A stretch of DNA of 64,000 nucleotides, taken from assembly GCF_000300815.1 (NCBI RefSeq), contig NZ_AMRX01000008.1, forward strand, positions 1 through 64,000, in the 5' to 3' direction. Below are positions 45,701-55,020 of the stretch, piece after piece. This stretch comes from Gayadomonas joobiniege G7. GTDB taxonomy: Bacteria; Pseudomonadota; Gammaproteobacteria; Enterobacterales; Alteromonadaceae. The translations under genes and the position numbers were made by a program. Below the pieces are notes generated by a model. The model was not told the origin of the DNA, ran no database searches, and worked only from the letters and a program-made list of their open reading frames with translations. Every line of letters begins with the position of its first letter. The stretch's first letter is position 1.

Positions 45701-46482
45701 GAGGGCAGAATAACAGTTTCAAACAGCGTTTGCAGTCCTATCTACCGGCAATTAGTTTACTCTTGATTATTCCGATCTGGCAGCTCGTTTGCAGCCTGTT
45801 TGAATTCCCCCCTTATATTTTGCCGTCTCCGACAATGATATTTGACGCTTTTGTGCAAGTCGAAAGCGCTCGTTGGGTAATGCATTTGTGGGCAACATTA
45901 AGAGTTGCGCTATTCGGTTTTATTTTATCGTTATGTATTAGTATCCCGTTAGCTATGATGATGGTGAGTTCTAAATATCTATCTAAAACCTTATATCCGC
46001 TGCTGGTGGTTATTCAATCAACCCCTGTGGTGGCGATTGCACCGTTGTTAATTACCATGTTTGGATCAGGTGAAGGGCCAAGACTAGCCATCACCTGTTT
46101 AATTACCTTTTTTCCCTTGGTGGTTTCTGCAACCACAGGGATGTTAAGTACACCTCCAGAATTGATTGATTTATCTCGTTCGTTACGTGCAGCTCGTTAT
46201 AAAGAGATATTTTATATTCGGTTACCCTACGCCTTACCACATATATTCAGCGGTATGAAAGTAGCAATAACATTAGCGATTATTGGTGCTGTTGTTGCAG
46301 AATTTGTCGCAGCTGAGCAAGGACTTGGTTATTTTATCCAATTTTCAACTTCATTTTTTAAAGTACCACAAGCTTTTGCTGCTTTAATATTTTTAGCTGT
46401 GGTCAGTTTGATATTGTTTAAAACGGTTTATTGGGTGCAAAAGTACTTTTTTGCTTGGACGTTAAATAAAGAAAAATCCTAA
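45697..46482 (+). CDS. ABC transporter permease
   Basis: 261 residues with six hydrophobic helices and the EAA coupling loop (LSRSLRAARYKEIFYIRLPY). Belongs to the TauC/SsuC-like BPD family. Completes a nitrate/taurine-type importer with the two preceding genes. Confidence 0.93.
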   Translation: MRGQNNSFKQRLQSYLPAISLLLIIPIWQLVCSLFEFPPYILPSPTMIFDAFVQVESARWVMHLWATLRVALFGFILSLCISIPLAMMMVSSKYLSKTLYPLLVVIQSTPVVAIAPLLITMFGSGEGPRLAITCLITFFPLVVSATTGMLSTPPELIDLSRSLRAARYKEIFYIRLPYALPHIFSGMKVAITLAIIGAVVAEFVAAEQGLGYFIQFSTSFFKVPQAFAALIFLAVVSLILFKTVYWVQKYFFAWTLNKEKS

Positions 46483-46489
46483 CTGGGTT

Positions 46490-46545
46490 TAAATACACGG
46501 AGTAGAAGCGGCAAGGTTGATTCAGATCTGGCATTGCTCCTTAAG
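46490..46545 (+). ncRNA. Candidate NMT1-motif (xanthine) riboswitch, copy B
   Basis: AGTAGAAGCGG, CAAGGT, AGATCTGG and GCATTGCT repeat the conserved order of copy A 2.7 kb upstream. It ends about 20 bp before the ribosome-binding site of oxygenase B, so it could control translation or an early terminator. A second copy in front of an oxygenase implies that this enzyme answers to the same ligand as the transporter. Confidence 0.58.
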
Positions 46546-46564
46546 TAAATTAAAGGAGAAATGA

Positions 46565-47560
46565 ATGACGATTAAAAAGAACTATCAATTAGACGAACTG
46601 AATTTTGAGACTAAAATCGGTGGGCAAGGCATTGAAAACGATGATTTTGAAATACCTATAATCGATATGTCAGACTTTGATGAACGGCGTGAAATCATCA
46701 CCGAGCAGTTATGGGAAGCGGCGGCAGAGGTGGGATTTTTCCAGCTTATTCATCATGGAATCCCGATTTCAGAAATTGAACATGCGTTTGCGCAAAGTGA
46801 AGCTTATTTTGCGTTACCAGCTGCGGTTAAGAACAAAAACGCATTAAAAGCTGGTCAAAATGCGGGTTGGGAATTTAAAAGTCAAATCCGTCCTTCAACA
46901 GGTACTCAAGATCAAAAAGAATCGTTTCAAATCACAGTACCGAATATGACTGGCTGCTGGCCCAGTGACACAGTTTTGTTGAACTTTCGCCGGGACATGC
47001 TGGCGTTTGAAGATCGATGCTGGCGGCTTGGCATGCAGGTACTATCTTGTTTTGCGGATAAATTAGGTTTTCCGGTAGATTTTTTTTCTATTGCACACGA
47101 TAAATCAAAACAAGACTATCAATCGACGTTGAGGTTATTGCATTATTTACCGATGAAAACAGTGCCAAACGATCCCAAATTATGGCGAGCGGGTGCGCAC
47201 ACAGATTTTGATTGTTTAACTATGGTGTTTCAAAAAGAGGGGCAAGGTGGTTTGCAAGTTTGTGCCGGCAAAAACGCGAAAGAACAACAAAGTTGGACCA
47301 ATGCAGTACCCAGAACTGGAGTAATCACCTGTAACATCGGTGATATGTTAATGAGGTGGAGTGATGATAAATTAAAATCGACGTTACATCGTGTCCGCAT
47401 GCCTAAACCAGAAGAGTCCCAAGCGTCTCGCTACAGTATGGCTTTTTTCTGCCAGGCTAATAAAAAGGTGGTCATAGAAGGACCAGCTAAAAAATACCCA
47501 GCGATGACTGCTGAAGAGTATCTCCAGTTACGTATCAACGCCAACTTTAATCAAAATTAA
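46565..47560 (+). CDS. 2-Oxoglutarate/Fe(II) oxygenase B (IPNS family)
   Basis: 331 residues from ATG 46565, six bases after GGAG; an ATG at 46561 is out of frame. Iron ligands H212, D214 (AHTDFD) and H275 (LHRVRMP), with R289-x-S291 for 2-oxoglutarate. It has a longer N-terminal leader than oxygenase A and only moderate similarity to it. Lies directly behind the transporter and its own riboswitch-like leader. A substrate brought in by the transporter, or made from it, is the obvious guess. Confidence 0.85.
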   Translation: MTIKKNYQLDELNFETKIGGQGIENDDFEIPIIDMSDFDERREIITEQLWEAAAEVGFFQLIHHGIPISEIEHAFAQSEAYFALPAAVKNKNALKAGQNAGWEFKSQIRPSTGTQDQKESFQITVPNMTGCWPSDTVLLNFRRDMLAFEDRCWRLGMQVLSCFADKLGFPVDFFSIAHDKSKQDYQSTLRLLHYLPMKTVPNDPKLWRAGAHTDFDCLTMVFQKEGQGGLQVCAGKNAKEQQSWTNAVPRTGVITCNIGDMLMRWSDDKLKSTLHRVRMPKPEESQASRYSMAFFCQANKKVVIEGPAKKYPAMTAEEYLQLRINANFNQN

Positions 47561-47568
47561 ATAATTTG

Positions 47569-47592
47569 GGGTGCGCGAGTTCGCACCCTTTT
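47569..47592 (+). terminator. Terminator after oxygenase B
   Basis: GGGTGCG pairs with CGCACCC across six bases, then TTTT. It lies between two convergent transcripts. Confidence 0.8.
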
Positions 47593-47604
47593 ATTCCTGT
47601 TTAT

Positions 47605-48978
47605 TTACGCTAATTTTTGAGCCATTAAACGATGGCGTGCAGCCAATTGTTCAATATCTAGCGTTAATAGCTGGCCTGAGTCCACTAATTGCTTACCTGC
47701 GCAAAATAAATGAGTCACTTGATCAGCACCGCATAAAATTAATGCGGCTAACGGATCATGATAGCCAGAAAAGCGCAATCCAGACAAACTGAAACATGCA
47801 ATATCAGCTTGTTTTCCTACCGCAAGCTCGCCAATGTCGTCTCGCCCTAACAATTGCGCAGACCCTTTAGTCGCCCAATAGAGAGCGTCTAAGTGTGTCA
47901 CTTCGTCTGCTTGGTAGCGCAGTCGGTTAATCAGTAATGCTTGGCGAACTTCTTGGATCATGTTGGAGGCATCATTAGAAGCACTGCCGTCTACAGCTAG
48001 CCCAACAACAGCGCCTGCTGCTTGCAGTTCTTTGGTCCGGCAGATCCCTGAAGCAAGCAACATGTTAGAGCTTGGGCAATGACTAATACCTACTTTATGT
48101 TGACCCAATCGCCTGATTTCTTCGTCATTAAAATGAATGCCATGCGCTAACCAGACATCACTGGCCAACCAATCAACCGACGCTAAATAATCTAACGGTC
48201 GCATCCCGAACATTTTTAAACAAAACTGATTTTCATCTTCTGTTTCGGCTAAATGTGTATGCAAGCGAACATTATAGCTGCGGGCTAAGCGAGCGGTTTC
48301 TCGCATTAGTTCAGTCGTGACCGAGAATGGCGAGCAGGGCGCTAACGCAATTTGTATCATAGCAGAATGTTCAAGATCGCTTGTTTGATGGTAGGTTTTT
48401 ATTAAACGCTCGGAGTCATTTAATATTTGTTCGTCTTTTTGCACAGTGGACTGTGGCGGCAGGCCACCGTCTTCTTGACCTAAACTCATTGAACCACGGG
48501 TAAGCACAACACGACAGCCGACATTTTTTGCGGCAGCCACTTGAATGTCTATTGCTTCGGTTAATGCGTTTGGAAACAAATAGTGGTGATCGGCAACCGT
48601 GCTACAGCCCGACAATATAAGTTCACTTAACCCTAATTCAGTCGCAGCAGTTAACATCTCGGGTTGTAATTTTGCCCATACAGGATACAGGCTTTGCAAC
48701 CATGGAAATAAACGTTTGTTAATTGCACTTGGGTAGGCCCGAGTCAAGGTTTGGTACAAATGATGGTGAGTATTCACAAGGCCTGGTGTAATAACAAGCT
48801 CACTGACATCCATTATCCGTTCACAAGCGTGGCTAGGTTGAGCGTTGCGGCCGATTAGTTCGACGATCTTTCCTGTGACTGTATCTATGACCAATCCATT
48901 CTCTGCATCTTCTTGGTTGGCAGTGAAAATCGCTTTTGGCTTTTTCAACCATAATAGGCCATTATTCTTTTGAGACAT
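47605..48978 (-). CDS. 8-Oxoguanine deaminase-like amidohydrolase (copy 2)
   Basis: 457 residues. Metal motifs LVNTHHHLYQ, THLAETED, LAHGIHF, HCPSSNMLLASG and GLAVDGSASND. Closer than copy 1 to the characterised 8-oxoguanine deaminases of Pseudomonas, in my judgement. Product would be urate. Overlaps allC by 17 bp and so belongs to the pucG-allC operon. Confidence 0.8.
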   Translation of the reverse strand: MSQKNNGLLWLKKPKAIFTANQEDAENGLVIDTVTGKIVELIGRNAQPSHACERIMDVSELVITPGLVNTHHHLYQTLTRAYPSAINKRLFPWLQSLYPVWAKLQPEMLTAATELGLSELILSGCSTVADHHYLFPNALTEAIDIQVAAAKNVGCRVVLTRGSMSLGQEDGGLPPQSTVQKDEQILNDSERLIKTYHQTSDLEHSAMIQIALAPCSPFSVTTELMRETARLARSYNVRLHTHLAETEDENQFCLKMFGMRPLDYLASVDWLASDVWLAHGIHFNDEEIRRLGQHKVGISHCPSSNMLLASGICRTKELQAAGAVVGLAVDGSASNDASNMIQEVRQALLINRLRYQADEVTHLDALYWATKGSAQLLGRDDIGELAVGKQADIACFSLSGLRFSGYHDPLAALILCGADQVTHLFCAGKQLVDSGQLLTLDIEQLAARHRLMAQKLA

Positions 48979-50224
48979 AATAACTCTCTAAATCAATGAC
49001 GCTGGTAAAAAACACAGTTAAAGCCTTGCTAACATCTGTGATATCAACAGCTTCATCAGGGTGATGGCTAATCCCGCCGGGACTTTTTATGAATAACATG
49101 GCAACGGGGCAAACGGCGGCGACGGCCATTGCATCGTGACCTGCACCACTTGGCAACTTTATATAATCGATTTGATGTTTTTGACAACTCAAAGCAAATA
49201 AGTCTTGCAGTTCGGGCGCACATTGCACTGCGTTAGCGTCGTGAGTCCACTGCCAGTCGAAGTTAAGGTTACGCTGCTGGCAAATTGTTTTTGCTAATGA
49301 TTGTAGGTTATCGGTTAGCGCATCTAAATCGTCTTGATTTTGTGCTCTGGCATCTAGGCTAATTTTAACGCTACCAGCGACCACATTCGTTGCCCCTGGG
49401 TATGCTTGCACTTGACCGATAGTTGCAACTTCCTGATTTTTCAGTGTCTTGACGTACTGTTCGGTCGTGTAGATAAACTCACTAGCGCCTGAAACGGCGT
49501 CTTGTCGCAGGTTCATTGGTGTTGTGCCTGCATGCGCGCTGTGACCGGTAAAAGTGATATTTGCGCGTTTAGCGCCAGCAATGGCAGTGACTATGCCTAA
49601 ACTTAGTTCGTTCGCTTCTAACACAGGTCCTTGTTCGATATGAACCTCTAGATAAGCCATTAAATCATTGCTATTTATTTGCGCTAATTTGACTTGATCG
49701 GGCGCACAACCAAAATGTTCAAGGGCGGTTGCTAAGCTCACCCCATCTTTGTCTATCAATTGCAACCACGAAGGTTTAAAATTTCCAGCAATAGCATGTG
49801 ATCCTATTAAAGTGGTCGCAAACCGTGTTCCTTCTTCATCTGCAAAACCTACAATATCAACATGAAACGGAAGTTTGATGCCTTTTTCACGGATTAACTT
49901 GCAAACCTCTATAGCGAGCATAACGCCTAATATACCATCATAACGACCGGCATCTGGTACTGTGTCTAAGTGTGATCCCAACAAAAGCCGTTTGGCACCT
50001 GGCTGTGCTGACGGTAAACGTCCCCATTGGTTACCGACTTCGTCTTGCCATGTTTGCAAGCCAGCCTGACTCATCCATTCGGCCGTTAGCTGGTTAGCAG
50101 CTTGGTGTTGTTCGGTTAGATATTGTCTTAATATGCCGTTTGGGTATTCGCTGATGGCCGCTAGCTGATCACAATGTTGAATCGCCGATTGGGCACTGCG
50201 GGCGGCTTCTTGTAGCGTGAGCAT
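48962..50224 (-). CDS. allC: Allantoate amidohydrolase (M20 family)
   Basis: 420 residues. Dinuclear metal site: GSHLDTVPDAGRYDG, ADEEGTRF, EVHIEQGPVL and the C-terminal GAGHDAMA and SHHPDE. The family includes beta-ureidopropionase and carbamoylases; the operon favours allantoate, giving S-ureidoglycine. Starts 3 bp after pucG. Confidence 0.9.
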   Translation of the reverse strand: MLTLQEAARSAQSAIQHCDQLAAISEYPNGILRQYLTEQHQAANQLTAEWMSQAGLQTWQDEVGNQWGRLPSAQPGAKRLLLGSHLDTVPDAGRYDGILGVMLAIEVCKLIREKGIKLPFHVDIVGFADEEGTRFATTLIGSHAIAGNFKPSWLQLIDKDGVSLATALEHFGCAPDQVKLAQINSNDLMAYLEVHIEQGPVLEANELSLGIVTAIAGAKRANITFTGHSAHAGTTPMNLRQDAVSGASEFIYTTEQYVKTLKNQEVATIGQVQAYPGATNVVAGSVKISLDARAQNQDDLDALTDNLQSLAKTICQQRNLNFDWQWTHDANAVQCAPELQDLFALSCQKHQIDYIKLPSGAGHDAMAVAAVCPVAMLFIKSPGGISHHPDEAVDITDVSKALTVFFTSVIDLESYYVSKE

Positions 50225-50227
50225 GTA

Positions 50228-51475
50228 TTACTCTCCTTGGCTCGGTTGAAGCTTGTAATAGTCGATGGCTGCCTTGGCGGCTTCTCCTTTTGGCCCCCGA
50301 TAACCATTGTTCTGTAAGCAAGCATCTAAACAAGCGAGGGTTTGCAACACGGCCGATTTTCGAGCGTTATAACCCATGGTGCCAATACGCCAAATTTTTC
50401 CGTGCAAGGGGCCAAATGAGGTTCCGATTTCAATGCCAAAATCTGTCAACATTTGCTGACGCACAGCATCACCGTCAACCTCAGAGGGAATATAAACACC
50501 GACTACATTGTTCATTTTATGAAGTGGATCACCAAAAACTTTCAAACCTAAAGCTTTTACCCCGTGTAACATGGCTTGACCATGCAATTTATGTCTGAAA
50601 ACGGCGTTATCAATGCCTTCATTATTTAATATTCGGGCACATTCAGATGCGCAATACAACATGCTGGTTGCTTCGGTATGATGGTTTAAACGTTCCTCAC
50701 CCCAATAATCTAAAATCATTACTAAATCAAAATAGTTGGATCTAATCATAGGTTCTACGCCATCGATATGCGCGTTTGTTCGAATGCCAGCCTCAACACG
50801 CTTACGTTTTTTTATATGCTCGACAAAATAATCACTTAAAGTGATAGGTGAGGAACCAGATGGGCCTCCTAAACATTTTTGCAAACCTGCCGATACAGCG
50901 TCCAACCCCCATTCATCCGTTTTTAATGTATTGCCAGCAATCGATGCGGTAGCATCACAATAAAATAATACGTCATGGTTTTTACATATGGCTCCGATAT
51001 GCTCAAGCGGTTGATTCATTGTTGTGGAAGTATCCCCTTGCACCATAGCCAATAGTTTGGGTTTTATTTTTTTGACTGCGTCTTCAATTTGATCAGGGGT
51101 AAATACTTGCCCCCAAGGTACTTCAATTGTATGAACTTCAGCTTGTGCTCGTTGGGCGATTTCAGCTAACAAATGCCCAAAACGGCCCATTACAGGTACT
51201 AAAACCTTATCGCCAGGTTTTAATGCTGATACCAACACGGCTTCAATACCTGCTCGTGAGGTCCCGTCGACCAACAATGTCCAATGATTTTTAGTTTGAA
51301 ATACTTGACGATAGCGAGCCATTGTTTCGTTCATAAAACCTGTCATCGCTGGATCATATTGACCTATCAATTGATGAGACATAGCCCGTAGAACACGGGG
51401 ATCGGCATTGATCGGGCCTGGACCCATTAATAATCTTGTCGGCGGCTGTAGAGTATGAATATCGTAATCAGGCAT
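50228..51475 (-). CDS. pucG: Ureidoglycine-glyoxylate aminotransferase
   Basis: 415 residues, class V aminotransferase. PLP lysine K200 in SAGLQKCLGGPSG, GPGPINADPRVL at the start. PucG proteins pass the amino group of S-ureidoglycine to glyoxylate, giving oxalurate and glycine. The alternative is plain serine/alanine-glyoxylate aminotransferase, but the AllC partner makes PucG likelier. First gene of the pucG-allC-deaminase operon. Confidence 0.88.
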   Translation of the reverse strand: MPDYDIHTLQPPTRLLMGPGPINADPRVLRAMSHQLIGQYDPAMTGFMNETMARYRQVFQTKNHWTLLVDGTSRAGIEAVLVSALKPGDKVLVPVMGRFGHLLAEIAQRAQAEVHTIEVPWGQVFTPDQIEDAVKKIKPKLLAMVQGDTSTTMNQPLEHIGAICKNHDVLFYCDATASIAGNTLKTDEWGLDAVSAGLQKCLGGPSGSSPITLSDYFVEHIKKRKRVEAGIRTNAHIDGVEPMIRSNYFDLVMILDYWGEERLNHHTEATSMLYCASECARILNNEGIDNAVFRHKLHGQAMLHGVKALGLKVFGDPLHKMNNVVGVYIPSEVDGDAVRQQMLTDFGIEIGTSFGPLHGKIWRIGTMGYNARKSAVLQTLACLDACLQNNGYRGPKGEAAKAAIDYYKLQPSQGE

Positions 51476-52000
51476 GAGTAATGTATCTCCGAATAAAATG
51501 AGTTAACCGCCGGTGGCGGATATAATTGGTTACCACTGTGCTTCAGTTGAGTTAAAGCACTTTGAATAATATGAACGTCTGTTAAACGGGTATCTTTTTG
51601 TTGAAGGATTTTGCTGATATTTCGAAGCAAAAAAGCCAATGTTTCGTTTTTTTGCTGGGTACCAGCAAAAAATAATTTTTAAAGTCGCAATAAGTGAATC
51701 TAGATAATATAAATTGGCTGACATACACAGTTCTGCTAGATAAACATGGTAAATGTAATTTTGAATTTAAGCTGGTCTTCTTGAGAATTGTGTCTCGCCA
51801 CAAGATCTTTATTGCAGTCATAGCTACCTCAATCGGTTATCGATTCAAATATACAGCAAAAAAAGTGCCACTCAATAAAAACCTGTCCAATTGGTCAGTT
51901 TTGGTTATGAAAGGGGAAAGCGGCTGCTAGCTATGGGGAGGTTGCACCATCACGGGGGCCTAACATGGTGCAATTACCTATCTTTAAAAAAATATTTTGT
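51476..52000. other. Control region of the pucG operon
   Basis: 525 bp with no supported gene; the several short minus-strand frames overlap one another and lack ribosome-binding sites. It contains a weak RutR-type site (51883) and a small GC hairpin CCGCCGGTGGCGG near 51508. Confidence 0.65.
51883..51898. promoter_or_regulatory. RutR-type operator 4 (pucG side, weak)
   Basis: CTGTCCAATTGGTCAG: right arm good, left arm degenerate, spacer 4 bp. Confidence 0.45.
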
Positions 52001-52651
52001 TTAGGCGCTTAAACCTAACGCAGCAAAAACGAGTTGTTTGAGTGACTGTGTAATTTCGATGATATCTTGCTCTTCATACTCAAGTTTGTTTTGTAATATG
52101 AGGATCTCTGTTTGGTAGTCGGCATAATATTGACTACTAGCCCAGATCATAAATATTAAATGTTCGGGGTTTATCGGCTGAATTTTGCCTGATTCAATCC
52201 AATGTTCAATGACTGCAACTTTGCCCCGGAACCAAGGGCGTGTAAACTCGCGGATATGCGAAGATAAAAAAGGCGCTCCACGCAGCATTTCATTGGCTAT
52301 TAATCTAGATTTCATGGGTTGTTCACAAGCTAACCTTACTTTGCGTGCAATATAACTGGTGAGCGCCTGAGCGGGGTCGTCATCACGGCTAATATCGGTT
52401 AGCCCCAAGTTCCATTCGGCTAAGATTGTTTCAAGCACGGTTTCATATAAGTTATCTTTGGATTTAAAATAATATAAAACGTTAGCTTTTGGTACACCTG
52501 CTGCCACAGCGATACTATTCATGCTTGCGCCTTCGTATCCTTGGTTGGCAAAAATAGTTTCTGCAGCTTTTAGAATTAACGCTTGATTTTTAAGCCGAGC
52601 AATTTCTTTTTTGTTCGGCTTAAGTTTCGAACTTTGCTGAAAATTGGTCAT
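52001..52651 (-). CDS. RutR-like TetR-family repressor
   Basis: 216 residues from ATG 52651, behind AGGAAG. The HTH (about 30-75) has ASMNSIAVAAGVPKANVLYY, and the C-terminal half includes INPEHLIFMIWASSQYYADY, nearly the RutR pattern (TetR_C_13). E. coli RutR binds uracil or thymine and controls pyrimidine and purine degradation. Here a purine ligand is plausible. It lies next to a perfect copy of the operator and at the edge of the cluster. Confidence 0.85.
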   Translation of the reverse strand: MTNFQQSSKLKPNKKEIARLKNQALILKAAETIFANQGYEGASMNSIAVAAGVPKANVLYYFKSKDNLYETVLETILAEWNLGLTDISRDDDPAQALTSYIARKVRLACEQPMKSRLIANEMLRGAPFLSSHIREFTRPWFRGKVAVIEHWIESGKIQPINPEHLIFMIWASSQYYADYQTEILILQNKLEYEEQDIIEITQSLKQLVFAALGLSA

Positions 52652-52691
52652 GGTGCTTCCTTTTATATAATTTTTAATTATCATATAGCAA

Positions 52692-52707
52692 TTGACCTAT
52701 TGGTCAA
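52692..52707. promoter_or_regulatory. RutR-type operator 5 (autoregulation)
   Basis: TTGACCTATTGGTCAA is a perfect palindrome in both arms and spacer length, 41 bp before the tetR start. An extra half-site TGACCAGTTGAC follows at 52721. Confidence 0.82.
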
Positions 52708-52739
52708 CTGCTAGCATAGCTGACCAGTTGACTCTATTA

Positions 52740-53714
52740 TTATTCTCCTCCATTCTCTTGAGCGCTGGGTTGAGATCGCGTTTCTTTTTCTGTTTGATGA
52801 GCGCTATCAATGTCTTCTTGCCGAGAGGCTCGAGTCAGCAGTTCAGTTTGAGACAAAGTTTGACCACCTTTTGCATTAAAATCCAAGGTGCGGATAGGGA
52901 AAGGTATCAGAATATCATTTTCTTCTAATACTTCTTTAATGGTGCAAATGGCTTCATGGCGTACGTCTAAGTAGCCGGGTTCGCCCGGATATTTAAACCA
53001 AAACCAAGCTTTTAAGATAACGCTAGAATCGGCAAACCCATCGGCAAATATAGTGGTTAAATCTTTATTTATCACAAAGTCGAGTTTGTTGATCGCTTCG
53101 TGTATCACCTTAGCGGCTTTTCTAGGGTCATCGGCATAGGATATACCAACCTCTACCTCCATTTGACGCTCGGCTGTCATGTAATAATTTGTGACTGTGT
53201 TTCTAAACAGTGTTTTGTTCGGCACGATCAACCATTGGCCAAAAAAGCTTTCGACTATGGTATTGCGAAGGTTAATATTTTTGACAGTGCCAAAAATATC
53301 CCCGCATTTTATAATGTGACCGACTTTAAATGGTTTTCGGATACCAAGGAATATCCCTGCGATCAGGTTTTCAGCCATGTCTTGAAAGGCAAAACCTATC
53401 GCTAGGCCAATAATTCCAGCCCCAGCAAGCAATGACGCCACTGTTCCTTTTAAACCTACTAGATCCAGTGCAATAAATATCCCTAACACAAGATAAAGCA
53501 CTTTTATTAATGCTAACAGTAGGTTAAGTATTTCTATTGATTTTATCGAGCGTCTTAATAAACGGCGGAACCCTTTTTCGACCCAGCCTGAGGTAACCGT
53601 AAAAATAAATAAAACAACAATGGCGAGTGCGATATTGGGTAACATGGCACCTACACCTTCCCACCAGCTTAATAGTTTTTCTTCTGCTTGTTCTAATAAT
53701 TTATCAAAAGACAT
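52740..53714 (-). CDS. Small-conductance mechanosensitive channel (MscS family)
   Basis: 324 residues. Three helices; the third pore helix is LLAGAGIIGLAIGFAFQDM followed by the MscS beta domain (FKVGHIIKCGDIFGTVKNIN, IVPNK) and a C-terminal alpha/beta part. Gates under hypo-osmotic shock. The tail of about 45 residues is charged and less conserved. Followed upstream by an ExoD-like gene in the same direction. Confidence 0.92.
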   Translation of the reverse strand: MSFDKLLEQAEEKLLSWWEGVGAMLPNIALAIVVLFIFTVTSGWVEKGFRRLLRRSIKSIEILNLLLALIKVLYLVLGIFIALDLVGLKGTVASLLAGAGIIGLAIGFAFQDMAENLIAGIFLGIRKPFKVGHIIKCGDIFGTVKNINLRNTIVESFFGQWLIVPNKTLFRNTVTNYYMTAERQMEVEVGISYADDPRKAAKVIHEAINKLDFVINKDLTTIFADGFADSSVILKAWFWFKYPGEPGYLDVRHEAICTIKEVLEENDILIPFPIRTLDFNAKGGQTLSQTELLTRASRQEDIDSAHQTEKETRSQPSAQENGGE

Positions 53715-53731
53715 CGAGACTCCTTTTTGAT

Positions 53732-54310
53732 TTATAAAATAACAGTTAGAGCTGCGACTATGCTCACTAGTGACATTATTAATCCTAAGCTAAGCACTAA
53801 GCCGTCTTCTGTGGTCAATCCAAGTGCGGTACAAGTAATTGCTGACGCTGGGATAGCAACCGCAAAGGGTAATAATTCTAACGGGATCATTAATAAACCT
53901 GTGATAGCACAACTCATGGCGATTAATTTTTGCGTTGTTGGGTTTTGAAAAAACTCAAATCTTGGTTTGAATACCTTATCGATTTTGCGAGTGATGCTTT
54001 TACTTTTTTGCATACTTTTTTCTAATTTTTTTTGTTCTATACTGATTTGTTTTAATTTTTTCGGTATCCAAGGGCTTTTGCGACCCAGTGTCAGTTGTAC
54101 TGAAATTAAAAAAATAAGGACACCGCAAACAGTGGGAACACCTGGGATACCTCCACTGGGCAGTAGTGCGATTAAAGCAGGGAATATTAAAAGGGGACCA
54201 AATCCGCGCCCTGAGAATTCGTCAAGCAATTCGCCAACGCTGGTCTCTCTTCCTTCGCCAGCTTCTTCTATTGACTCTAAAATGTCAGTTAAATTTTTTC
54301 GATTTGCCAT
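53732..54310 (-). CDS. ExoD-like membrane protein
   Basis: 192 residues. ExoD/exopolysaccharide-synthesis family pattern: SVGELLDEFSGRGFGPLLIF, a Pro-Gly-rich loop, RKSPWIPKKL, then paired hydrophobic helices at the C-terminus. The family function is poorly defined. 17 bp before mscS, so likely co-transcribed; an envelope stress role is inference. Confidence 0.82.
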   Translation of the reverse strand: MANRKNLTDILESIEEAGEGRETSVGELLDEFSGRGFGPLLIFPALIALLPSGGIPGVPTVCGVLIFLISVQLTLGRKSPWIPKKLKQISIEQKKLEKSMQKSKSITRKIDKVFKPRFEFFQNPTTQKLIAMSCAITGLLMIPLELLPFAVAIPASAITCTALGLTTEDGLVLSLGLIMSLVSIVAALTVIL

Positions 54311-54428
54311 TTTCGTTTCCTTTAACCTAAAGCTTGCTGTCGCGTTAATTTGTACCTAGATTAAACAAAATGGATCTATTAAATTTTGTTGACGTATAAA
54401 AAATAATTATAAAAAAGGGGAGTGAGTT

Positions 54429-54977
54429 ATGAAAATTATTGCTTTTGCCGCAAGTACAAGTCGCCAATCAATAAATAGAAAATTATTAAAATATATTTCA
54501 CAGAGGATCAGCAATAGGGCAGAATTTGAATTAATTGACTTAAATGAGTACGAGTTGCCATTGTTCAGTGAAGATCTAGAAAGAGAAATTGGCAAACCAG
54601 CCAATGCGCAGCATTTTTTAAATAAAGTGAATCAAGCAGATTATCTTATTATTTCGTTTGCCGAACATAATGGGTCTTATACCGCAGCTTATAAAAATTT
54701 GTTTGATTGGGCATCTAGGATCCAACCTAAGGTCTATCAAGATAAAAAAGTTATTTTATTTTCAGCATCCCCTGGGCCCGGGGGAGCAAAAAATGTTTTA
54801 AGCCAAGCAAAAGCTTCTATGCCACATTTTGGTGCTGAGATCATTTCTAGCTATTCTGTTGCAGAATTTTATAAAGTATTTGACGTAGAGCAGGGTCAAC
54901 CTAACTCAGATGAACTCGCCAGGGGCATAGAACATACCTTGTCTGAACTTGTTGAACGAAGTGATCAGATCATATAA
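54429..54977 (+). CDS. NADPH-dependent FMN reductase
   Basis: 182 residues, flavodoxin-like. ASTSRQSINRKLL binds the FMN phosphate; SFAEHNGSYTAAYKN and SASPGPGGAKN are the remaining flavin loops. Reduces flavins or quinones. It stands between convergent catalase and divergent ExoD; an oxidative-stress association is possible. Confidence 0.87.
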   Translation: MKIIAFAASTSRQSINRKLLKYISQRISNRAEFELIDLNEYELPLFSEDLEREIGKPANAQHFLNKVNQADYLIISFAEHNGSYTAAYKNLFDWASRIQPKVYQDKKVILFSASPGPGGAKNVLSQAKASMPHFGAEIISSYSVAEFYKVFDVEQGQPNSDELARGIEHTLSELVERSDQII

Positions 54978-54984
54978 GGTCCAA

Positions 54985-55018
54985 TCAGATCAGCACAGTG
55001 GCTGATCTGACTTCTTTT
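54985..55018. terminator. Bidirectional terminator
   Basis: TCAGATCAGC pairs perfectly with GCTGATCTGA, six-base loop, followed by CTTCTTTT; convergent catalase ends 3 bp away. Confidence 0.85.
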
Positions 55019-55020
55019 AA

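Noticed and set aside
51427-51930. Several overlapping 60-80-codon frames in the pucG control region
   Set aside because: They overlap each other on both strands, lack ribosome-binding sites and contain an operator.
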